Part shown: one piece after another, positions 56,901 through 64,000 of the stretch
How the letters are laid out: each line of letters starts with the position of its first letter
Position numbering within the stretch: the first letter of the stretch is position 1
NCBI GenBank assembly: GCA_001600415.1
Contig: BCJX01000005.1
Span: forward strand, 1,279,780-1,343,779
Reading direction: 5' to 3'
DNA length: 64,000 bases
Origin: Pascua guehoae
Lineage: Eukaryota > Basidiomycota > Tremellomycetes > Trichosporonales > Trichosporonaceae
Notes under the pieces: model-generated
What the model saw: the letters and a program-made list of their open reading frames with translations, nothing else
Database searches by the model: none
Told to the model about the DNA's origin: nothing
Made by a program: the position numbers and the translations under genes

Positions 56901-58979
56901 AAGGATGCCAGTCCACTGCCCGTTGCGCCTTCATCCTCCGTGCTCTCCTCTGTCGACCTTCCTCGTGGCTCGCCTCCAGTCATCGAAGAAGGGGAGGACG
57001 AGATTGACGTGGGCCACGTTTCGGATGCCACGACCGTCACGATCGTACGCTCACAATTTAGTGGTTCCGACCGCGATGAGCACTTGACCGAGTCCGAGGC
57101 GGATGGCGAAGTCCGCCCTGCCGCTGTGCGTCGCGGACGTCGTGTGGTGTCTCGTGTTGCCGACTCGTCCAGCCGAAGCACCAGCCACTCGCGATCCGAC
57201 CGGCGCAAGGTGTCCAAACCACGGAATGTCTCCAGGCCCAGTGCGCCCGTCCGGTCTCGTCCAGGCAAGGACATGAAACGCCGCCACCGCAAGAACGTCA
57301 TCGAATCCAGCGATGAGGATGCCACAGAGGACGAGGACGAGGCTCGACCGACCAAGGCTCCTCGCTCCGCTGTGCGACCAAAGGCAAAATCCAAGAGCCG
57401 AAAAGTAGACCACAGCGACCAGAGCGAGGACGAAAAGGAGAACTCGCCAAAGACGCGCAAGCCCGAGCGCCGGCAGTCCAAGGATGGCCGGGAGAAGGTG
57501 GCCAAGGTTGGGAAGACGGGCAAGGATCGCACCAAGGAGCGCAAGACTGATCGCAAGACCGACAGGGGAGACCGAAGCGAGTCCGATTCCAAGCCGCGGA
57601 TCCGCAACTCTTCTCCCCCCAAGTCTTCCAAACTCTCCAGGGCCGCGACCGATGCCGAGACGCCAAAGCCCAAGCGACCTCGAAAGACAACACCGCCACC
57701 CAAGGAGCCCACACCGCCACCCAAGGAGCCCACACCACCCCCCAAGGAGGCTACTCCTGCCCTCAAGGAGCCCACTACTCCCCTTAAGGAGCCTACCCCG
57801 CCTCCCAAAGAGTCGACCCCTCCTCCCAAAGAAGCCACCCCTCCGCCCCGAGAACCCACTCCTCCACCCAAAGAGCCGACACCTGTGCCCAAGGAGCCAA
57901 CGCCTCCCCCCAAGGAGCCAACGCCACCTCCGCAGCCCAAGAAGATCTCAATGAAGGAGTACCTTGCCAGCAAACGGAACCGCCGAGCCTCGCACAATGC
58001 ACCCGAATCGGTTCAGTCGAACGACACCACCACTTCTCTGGACAGTTCCAAGGACATGGTCAAGGAGACCGTCAAGGAGGTCCTCAAGGAGACCGCCCCA
58101 GAGGTTGTCGAGGACAACAAGGTGCCTGCCGCACTGACGGAATCATCGGAGCCCGAAGCCAAGCCTGCTCTGCCATTGTCCGCAACGACATTGCAAGACC
58201 CCAAGCAGCAGCGCCTCAATCTCTTTGAGCATCTTCCGTCGGCGCGGCCTGGCTCGTCTGGCAGTGGCCCCAATGGCAACGGGTCGTCAGGGCAGATGAC
58301 GCCTGTATCGGCAACGCCTGCACCCGAAGGCACGACACCTCGTCCGCTGACAATGGCCAATCCAAGCGCGGCATATGTTCCCCGCACCGACTATTTTGGG
58401 AGTGGTGCGACTGCTACGCCCACGGCGTCTTCGACTTCGACAACGGCGGCAGCGCCACCTGCGTATGTACCCCGCCCGAGCCCGAGTTATGTGCCGCGCG
58501 CATTGGCGGACGAACCACCTCCCATGCAGTCACCGTCATCGGCCTATGTACCCCGCCAACAGCACGAGGACCACGTGCGGATGAGTCCGCGGAACACCCG
58601 ACCGCCGCTGCCCATGCGCACACCGCCAAAGCAGCCACACCTGCCGCTCGACATGCCACCGGCCATTGGCGCTCGCGATGGTCCACCGCACCACGGCCAC
58701 GGCCCTGGTCCTGGTGCTGGACCCATTCACCATCATCGCCCTCTTGCAAACGGCCCTCGTATGCCGCCAACCGGGCCGCGAGGTAGCTGGGGCGGACCTT
58801 CCCACGGCGGACCTCCTGTGACAGGCGCCAACGCCGCTGGTGGACCCGTCTCCCCCGTCGCGCCCCTGCGGGGTGGCGGGTACCCTCCGCGAGGCGGTTT
58901 TGGCGGCCGCGGTGGCTTTGCGGAGAGGGGCTTCTTCCGCGGGCGCGGCGGGTTCCGTGGACGTGGGCGGGGGATGTGA
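54000..58979 (+). CDS. SET3: Set3-like PHD-finger and SET-domain chromatin protein
   Basis: 1659 residues in one exon. The PHD finger (about 258-305) reads IRCICGFVEDDGFTIQCEGC and then WEHGLCFG...YFCELC, the C4HC3 zinc pattern of Set3/MLL5-type proteins. The SET domain (about 550-690) has GVFAQDPIPAGGFAGEYRGE, NELRFVRNGCHPNAV and EIVLAWEWDD. The usual NHxC is NGCHPN and the final catalytic Tyr is missing, as in Set3-type proteins, so a role as reader or scaffold of a Set3C-like deacetylase complex is more likely than methyl transfer. The second half is disordered: acidic, basic, then Lys-Glu-Pro-Thr-Pro-Pro repeats (about 1230-1315), three YVPR repeats and a C-terminal RGG box (GGFGGRGGFAERGFFRGRGG), which may bind RNA. 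The start context is good. Confidence 0.88.
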   Translation: MSGHAAARLPQGTPILEPPALQPPQVAGGEDVVMRLAEPGQDGDLRQGLVGEVRIDDPSAIPSKPSRPVAETALSSLANGVPHQSAPMSSERGTDVGLGSSVSAPVVKFDDSVRVAAELPNGSSAASTFATPRPSRKHRSPPGSGPSEEAAALLLNFSAVAEQPPSLPSTTEPASGIYPHTPPLDSPSTFQTAPAPPSAVPSSPPGLPTPSAPSPEAPTKPTKQKRKRNATAGPSRHSSTDRFVERPPHWMGEDNALIRCICGFVEDDGFTIQCEGCNAWEHGLCFGYRDDASVPDSYFCELCEPREFDREWARQQQLQARAALDARRLVRVAEDSPTEGAKKSRSKNKRPRTEPRPRPEPRPRPEPERTESVTDAAEPPPQENKDGAMGPPPTTTTTTKPKRRSQPSKPRSKNSETGSHGPAKDGDEEDFFRILPWELEYTPINDNVIRGVAARQAMTSFYREWVDNDDDTMPRKCRPVYHDSGLPSPTETGVGRLSPDNLFSAPDFNILGPPIPPVFLSGPDLASLAAPTAIRPVDDSQCFLPLKYREPSSGIYARPTVYGVFAQDPIPAGGFAGEYRGEIVDTSTYRKDPINQYSALGIPKPYVRSLGPPVDLILDARSYGNELRFVRNGCHPNAVIRPLLFRATDSGAPKLRFGVFAARDIGKNEEIVLAWEWDDQHVVHTLRAVIDSTLKSAASRPAIAPETVELLTVKFNSILTNIFGTFQSCACTVATDCAFSQMRRFVSGQPFHGVSQARARKRIDLGELIGAVRGWRRRELELEEATKARRFRSPGEWDVWRAEPKSLIEDIERPDSRQDYEPPRSREQSEPPRSRQESEQRASSAPDEEEAVATTQVDNDNDTSMEVDQDAGLQPHVEPESETKAEPQAVTESTPQPEPEPVPTIAESAPMEAMEVDEAPKAEPTTEVPDEEPEADGDVKMVDTPSTPPAPAPVSAPSSPAPEVAAAKDASPLPVAPSSSVLSSVDLPRGSPPVIEEGEDEIDVGHVSDATTVTIVRSQFSGSDRDEHLTESEADGEVRPAAVRRGRRVVSRVADSSSRSTSHSRSDRRKVSKPRNVSRPSAPVRSRPGKDMKRRHRKNVIESSDEDATEDEDEARPTKAPRSAVRPKAKSKSRKVDHSDQSEDEKENSPKTRKPERRQSKDGREKVAKVGKTGKDRTKERKTDRKTDRGDRSESDSKPRIRNSSPPKSSKLSRAATDAETPKPKRPRKTTPPPKEPTPPPKEPTPPPKEATPALKEPTTPLKEPTPPPKESTPPPKEATPPPREPTPPPKEPTPVPKEPTPPPKEPTPPPQPKKISMKEYLASKRNRRASHNAPESVQSNDTTTSLDSSKDMVKETVKEVLKETAPEVVEDNKVPAALTESSEPEAKPALPLSATTLQDPKQQRLNLFEHLPSARPGSSGSGPNGNGSSGQMTPVSATPAPEGTTPRPLTMANPSAAYVPRTDYFGSGATATPTASSTSTTAAAPPAYVPRPSPSYVPRALADEPPPMQSPSSAYVPRQQHEDHVRMSPRNTRPPLPMRTPPKQPHLPLDMPPAIGARDGPPHHGHGPGPGAGPIHHHRPLANGPRMPPTGPRGSWGGPSHGGPPVTGANAAGGPVSPVAPLRGGGYPPRGGFGGRGGFAERGFFRGRGGFRGRGRGM
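57690..57945 (+). repeat. KEPTPPP coding repeat
   Basis: About thirteen 18-21-bp units around CCCAAGGAGCCCACACCGCC encode KEPTPPP-type heptads with substitutions (KEATPAL, KESTPPP, REPTPPP, KEPTPVP). Confidence 0.85.
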
Positions 58980-59457
58980 TTGAGAAGAGACGAGATGAGT
59001 GTGAGAAGAGACGAGATGAGCGTGAGAGGAGAGGAGAGCGATGTGTATGAGGAGGAGAATGTGGAAGCGAGATGAGTTGAGAAGAATGACCAGGTCGCAA
59101 CCGTGGTCCGCGCAGACTGTTCGTTGGGAGACTTTCCCTCCCTCTGTAGTAATACACTTTTTTCGCTTCGCTCGTACCTGTTTTGTCTGCGCGCCGCATG
59201 CACCCACTTTTCTTGAATCAAGCTGCCAGAGAGTCGGAAGCAAAGGAGAACCAGTACCTGTGCTGCACAGCCTGTTCCAAGCCAGTACCTGTACGCGGTG
59301 GCAGAGCTGGTGAGCGCCAGCCCAAAGCGAGTACCGGCATATATACCGCATATGTGCAGCGAGCAAGTACCAGCAGAGCCAGTACGAAAGCCAGTGACAT
59401 CAGAACCGCGTCCCATCCATCCCATCTACGAGCAAGATGCATTAAACCCATACCAAA
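58980..59457. other. Convergent intergenic region, SET3-like / NOC4
   Basis: Begins with two 24-bp copies of a GAGAAGAGACGAGATGAG unit right after the SET3-like stop codon, then unremarkable DNA. No gene seen. Confidence 0.5.
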
Positions 59458-61426
59458 CTAGAATGCCCAGAGCTCGCTGACCGTGTCCCGCTCGCCCTCT
59501 GCCGCACGCGCAGGGAAGGCCGAGGGCAGGTCGGCCGGGTTGCCCAACTCGAGTGAGACTGCGAGTGCTGGCGCGTGCTTAATCTTGCGATTAACCTCGG
59601 TTTCGAAGAGCTGGGTGTTAGTTAAATTACACGAGTGGGATGGGATGAGAGCGAGGGCCCATGGCAGGCTCGCCACAGCTCTTCAACTCACCGTGTTGTA
59701 TCCGTGGTCGAGGAAGTCTTCGAGGTTGAATTCGGGCTTTGTAAACTGCTCTGCAAAGACCTTTGCGAGCGTGGAGACGCTCGCGAGGTAATGGCCCCGG
59801 AGGGCTGCGAGTTCCCACACCGAGCTATTGATGGCGCGGGTTGCGATGGGCTTTGGCTCGTTGGCATCGTATGGGTCCTGCTCTTCCATGTCCTCGGGGA
59901 GGCGGTGGAGCATGACCATGGTGCCCGGGTGGCGCTTGAAGAGATTGTACACAAAGGGAATGACGAGGACGGCTCCTGCGGGGGGAGCCGAGAGGGCGAG
60001 ACGGGCGAGGCGCTTGATAAAGCTCGCGACGAGGGTGGCGCTGAGGAGTGGGGAGCGGAGAAAGGTGTCGAGGAGACGGAAGAAGCGCGCGCGGTACCTG
60101 ACATGGAGGACGTTTGCGTCGAGGAGGGCGTAGAGACGCGTGTAGAAGTCGGGATAGTCGATGTTGTACTGCGTCATGAGGACAAACAGGCCGTTCATGG
60201 CGAGCATGGCGTGGGCACCGCCATTGTCGACCGTGGCACCGAGCCAGTCTGCGACGCGCACGCGGCGGGCCGGGGCGAGGTGTGATAGGATGCCGCGCTC
60301 GCCGTGCAGGCCCGCAAGGATACGCCGTGTCCATGTCACGTCGAGGGGGACGCGGGAGAAGACACCCTCCCAGAGCGAAGTGTACGCGTTGACGTGGGCC
60401 GGGATCGCGTGCACCGCCGCATGCGTGCCGAGGGCGCTAGCACGAGTGCGCTTTTCCCCCGGCGTGTCGTCGTCGTCCGAGTCGCCAGAGTCGTACGTCG
60501 CCATCCAGTCTGGCAGCGCGTCGAGCTCTGCGCCGCCCTTGCTCTTCTTCCCCTTGCCCTTGGTCTTCTTGTCCTTGTCCTCGCGCTTGCGCTTCCGGCT
60601 CACATCCGGCGCCGAAGCAAGCGATGGCAGGAAGAATGCGTTGATGTCCTCGGCCACGCGCGGCAGGTTGGTAAGCGGCACAAGCTGCGCGAGGAGGTTG
60701 TCCGGGTGTGCCAGTTCCTCCTTTGCAAGGTATCCTGCCGACTCGCGGAAGAAAAAGAGTCGCAGGTCGTCATACGGCGCCCAGTACTCGTCGACGAGCG
60801 CCGCCACAATGTCGGCGGGGAGGACACCCTCCTCGCCCTCCTGGTACTCGTCGACCGTCGTCCACGCCGCCGCCTTGGCGCCCTTTGAGCTCGACCCGGG
60901 GCGTGCTCCGCGCAGCGATGCAGACGGAACGAGCACATGCCGCAGCAAGATGCGAAAGTATGGCAGGTGAACGGGTGCACCCGACGCAGTCGACAGGGGC
61001 TCGAGGAGTGCAAACAACAGCTTGAGGCTGGATGTCTGTGGTGTGAGCTAACCATCAAAGATACCAACAGTAGCTCAGACCCACCCTCAAGGAAGACTCG
61101 GCGTCACACAACAGCCCCCCAACAATGCCAATGTACTCGAGCAGCCGGTCGCGCACCCACGCCTTGACTTCACGCTTGCCCGCAGCCTCGCCGCCCACCG
61201 CAGACGATGACCCGCTCGCACCCGCGGCGTCCGTCGTAATGCCTCCCACGCGGCCTTGGCTCAGCAACAGCCCAAAAACGCGGTACAGCGCCCACGTCGC
61301 CTTGTGCACGACCTCGGGCTCGGGGTGGCGCGCCAGCGCGAGCAAGGGGAGAAGCGGGTTCGGGTCGGCGGGGCTTTTCGTGAGCTTGCGCTCGAGCGAT
61401 TGGACCTGGGCGAGTGGGGGTGCCAT
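59458..61426 (-). CDS. NOC4: Noc4-type nucleolar ribosome-biogenesis protein, three exons
   Basis: Exons 61426-61085, 61035-59692 and 59610-59458 give 612 residues. Noc4 is a CBF/Mak21-family protein that joins Nop14 in 40S subunit assembly and export. The family region is the second half: WTRRILAGLHGERGILSHLA, then MNGLFVLMTQYNIDYPDFYT, ARFFRLLDTFLRSPLLSATL and KRHPGTMVMLHRLPEDME. The last exon has YNTLFETEVNRK. The N-terminal part is helical. A basic/acidic insert (KKTKGKGKKSKGG, SGDSDDDDTPGEKR) carries a likely nuclear or nucleolar signal. Introns are 49 and 81 nt. It is divergent from the E2 gene. The start ATG is the only one upstream of the helical region. Confidence 0.92.
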
Positions 61427-61991
61427 CGCGCCGCTTTAACTGCAAGTAAAGAACAAGAGCAGGAGAGCGTGAGCGTGTGTCGGGAAGGACTGTCCGTGGC
61501 CGATGTAGTGTTGGAGTGTTGGGCAACAAGGATGTTTACCGGCAGTGACGAGCGGTGTCCTGGGGTGCAGATGTTGGATGGATGTGCAAGTTGCCAAAGT
61601 TGTTAAACCAGGCACGCGGTCTCCCACGCTCGTCCCGGTGACATTCATTTCGACTACCACGTGGTTTTTCTAATTGCCCCTTTAAGCCCCTTTACAAACG
61701 TTTCGTAATGGTCTCGGGCTGTGCGATGCTCGGTGCGCTGCAGTTGGCTAGAGCCCCAGAGTACCAGAGAGTGATTGTGACCGTCTGTGCCATCGTCATT
61801 GCTTTCGCCATCGCCGCCGCCCACTCGTCGCTCCCTCTTGAATCCACCTTCCCTACTCTCTCCATCTCTCCATCTCCTTCACCTCTTTCACCTCTGTCCA
61901 TCTCTTCATCTCTTTATTCTCCACCTCGCGCGTTGGGTACCATCTCCCTCCACGCCCCACCCGACACTCGCCACCCACGCCCATCACCCCC
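61427..61991. promoter_or_regulatory. Divergent intergenic region, NOC4 / UBC7-like
   Basis: 565 bp between two divergent start codons, so probably a shared promoter region of two housekeeping genes. A C/T-rich stretch (about 61830-61940) precedes the E2 ATG. No TATA box or repeat recognised. Confidence 0.45.
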
Positions 61992-63519
61992 ATGCCCCCT
62001 ACGCGCACCCACGCCAACGCCGGCACGCCTCCATACCCCCCGTCGCGCCCAGGCAGCAGCCGTCCCGACACTCCCGGCATGAGCGCTACCGGCCACTCGA
62101 GCCTGATCCTCCGCAAGCAGCTGCGAGGTGCGTACTGCGACGAGCGGCGTATGTCGAGCGGAGGGCGGTGGGATCTCGGAGTGATGGGAGCGTGTCCACA
62201 TCGCGTCGATCGTTGCGTTGCCATGCTCCGCCTTCCTTCCTTCTCAACCACATCAACTAGCATGTCAACCAGCCTTCCTGGCCTCCCCACTGTCTATTCT
62301 GACGCTCCTTCTTCTCATCCCGGCCTCCCCCTCGTCCTGCCCTCCTGGCTTCCGAATCCTTGCTTACACACCCAGACCTCCAGAGGAACCCCGTGGACGG
62401 ATTCAGCGCTGGCCTCGTCGATGACGACAACATTCTTGAGTGGAGCATTGTTATCATGGGGTACGTCGCCATGCCATGATCACGTTGCTGAACACGTTGA
62501 GACGGCTGTCTGCGGTGCTGGTCGCATGATGCTGACGCCGTGCCTTCCCTCGTCCGTGGCCCTTCCTTCGCACTTGTCACCTTCCTTCACACTTGTCACC
62601 TTCCTCGCGTCCCCGCGTCCTTCCTTACAATATTCCTTCCTCGCACTTCCCCCTTCCTCACGTCTCACCCTTTTCCTTCAACTGTTCAATCTCTCCGTCT
62701 CATCCTCAACACCAACGCGCCATTCAAACAGCCCCGCCGACACCCTTTACGAGGGCGCCATTCTCAAGGCTCGCCTCATCTTCCCCCCTGTGGGTCTCAC
62801 CACCATTCTTCTGCGCTTATCTAACCCCACAGGAGTACCCACTTCAGCCGCCTAAAATGATCTTCGACTCGGAGATGTGGCACCCGAACAGTGAGCTTGT
62901 TTGGAGGCATGCAAAGCTCATGGACAGTCTACAACAACGGCCCGAAGAAGGGCGAGGTCTGCGTCTCGATCTTGGTGGGTGGCGTTTGCAGCTTTCGCCC
63001 GGAAGTCCTGAAGCTGAAACACTCTTGCTGACCACCAGCACGCACCTGGAGAGGACGAGTGGGGCTACGAGGAGGCTGGCGAGCGGTGGCTCCCTGTGCA
63101 CACGGTCGAGAGTGTGGTGAGTACTGGGGAATGGTCTCTTTGCGCTGCTGGAAGACGGCAGAATGCAGCGCACCCATACCTGCCTGCCAGTGTTGTGCTC
63201 ACGCCAGCTCATCTCGGTCATCTCGCTCCTGTCTGCGGACACGCCCGACCTCAACTCACCTGCCAACGTCGACGCCGCCAAGGAGGTCCGCGAGGACTTT
63301 GCGTGTAAGTGGAGTTGGTTGATTGTGGCGTGGTGTCTTCAACCGGGTTATCATCAATACGCAGCTGTGGCTAGTTGCGCTGACCAGCTGTGTCACAATG
63401 GGGTAATCCCTGGTCTACCATGCCCCCCCTCGTCCTCTCGTTTCCGCGCTTACACCACAGCCTACAAGAAGCGCGTCAAGCGCCTCGCCCGCCGGTCTGC
63501 CGAGGAGGCATACGACTAG
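61992..63519 (+). CDS. UBC7: Ubc7/UBE2G-type ubiquitin-conjugating enzyme E2, eight exons
   Basis: Exons 61992-62127, 62376-62460, 62732-62789, 62833-62890, 62928-62974, 63039-63116, 63208-63304 and 63461-63519 give 205 residues. The E2 core is complete: LRKQLRDLQRNPVDGFSAGL, ARLIFPPEYPLQPPKMIF, HPN, then the active Cys in KGEVCVSILHAPGEDEWGYE. The acidic loop after the Cys (APGEDEWGYEEAGERW) is the long insertion that marks the Ubc7/UBE2G class, which acts in ER-associated degradation at the ER surface. The tail is basic (YKKRVKRLARRSAEEAYD). The first ATG gives a Pro-rich 29-residue extension; the in-frame ATG at 62079 would give 176 residues, nearer the family length of about 165. All eight exons are confirmed by phase and conserved sequence. 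Confidence 0.92.
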
Positions 63520-64000
63520 AGGCCCAGCATTCGTGTTCTAGCCTTCGCCGCCCAGCACCAAAGAAGGCTTCTGTTCATCTGGTTGCATGCACGGCGCACA
63601 ATGTTGGCGCGCGTGCCATCACGTATGTAGGAATACAACATTTTTATACGGGCTTCGCTTTTCGATGTCTGTTTCGATTGCCCAGTGTTTCGATTCATGT
63701 GTTGTCTCGTGCTCTCATGGGTTGCCCACAAGACACGGCGGTGGCCGCGTGTCGATCCCACCGATCCTACTGACCCTATTCGTACTGTGTACATGGTACT
63801 CCTTTCAACTTCTACGATTGCGCGCCATGGCCCATCGCAGATCCGTGATCTGCCCTTCTGTCGTTCTCACCTCACGCCTCGTGCGTGTTGTGTTGTGTAC
63901 CCGTTTCCTAGGAAGCAGCGCGCATCCCCCAGATGCGCCAGCACACGACGCGCCTCCCATTCGGGGGCCCGTGGACAAAGCTCTCAATGGTCCAGTCGAC
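63520..64000. other. Terminal intergenic region
   Basis: Sequence to the window edge after the E2 gene. No coding or RNA feature recognised. A gene could start just outside the window. Confidence 0.4.

Overview
The window is a gene-dense stretch of nuclear DNA from a GC-rich basidiomycete yeast. The short introns (about 39-60 nt, GTGAGT-type donors, CTAAC/CTGAC-like branch points), long C-rich leaders and protein set fit Trichosporonales or a related Tremellomycete. That placement is inferred from gene style and not from a marker gene. I support 17 protein-coding genes, one of them a tentative small ORF. Most are split by introns; I placed exon junctions by splice motifs, reading phase and family conservation.

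Layout. 0-6.5 kb: a double-GNAT acetyltransferase (-), an Atg22-type vacuolar effluxer (+) and a small Cys-rich secreted protein (-) with leader introns. 6.5-10.5 kb: gene-poor, with a possible 54-residue ORF, degenerate repeats, a collagen-like minisatellite and a 466-bp inverted-repeat element. 10.8-16 kb: a secreted acidic Ser/Thr/Pro repeat protein (+), a glyoxalase-fold protein (-) and an unknown membrane protein (+). 16.3-22.9 kb: one 2164-residue protein with about ten Ala/Ser-rich helical modules. 24.5-27.2 kb: a secreted GH75 chitosanase with a very long acidic tail, preceded by six near-identical palindromes. 28.6-29.2 kb: a small membrane protein beside a 5-N assembly gap. 31.5-36 kb: HMG-CoA reductase (-). 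39-42.8 kb: an 11-exon amino-acid permease (-) with 8- and 11-nt micro-exons. 44.3-45.1 kb: an unknown 238-residue protein (-). 45.5-52.1 kb: the spliceosomal helicase Brr2 (-). 54-59 kb: a Set3-like PHD/SET protein (+). 59.5-61.4 kb: the ribosome-biogenesis factor Noc4 (-). 62-63.5 kb: a Ubc7-type E2 (+).

The genes do not form one pathway. Housekeeping genes (BRR2, SET3, NOC4, UBC7, HMG-CoA reductase) fill the right half, with divergent pairs BRR2/SET3 and NOC4/UBC7 sharing upstream regions. The left half holds secreted, repeat-rich and lineage-specific genes. HMG-CoA reductase and Ubc7 are functionally linked in yeast, where Ubc7 acts in ER-associated degradation of Hmg2, but their proximity here may be chance.

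The most unusual signals are the palindrome array between the TATA box and start codon of the chitosanase gene, the micro-exons and adjacent 24-base G tract in the permease, the modular 2164-residue protein, and the chitosanase tail with dibasic sites and a repeated DSCP motif.
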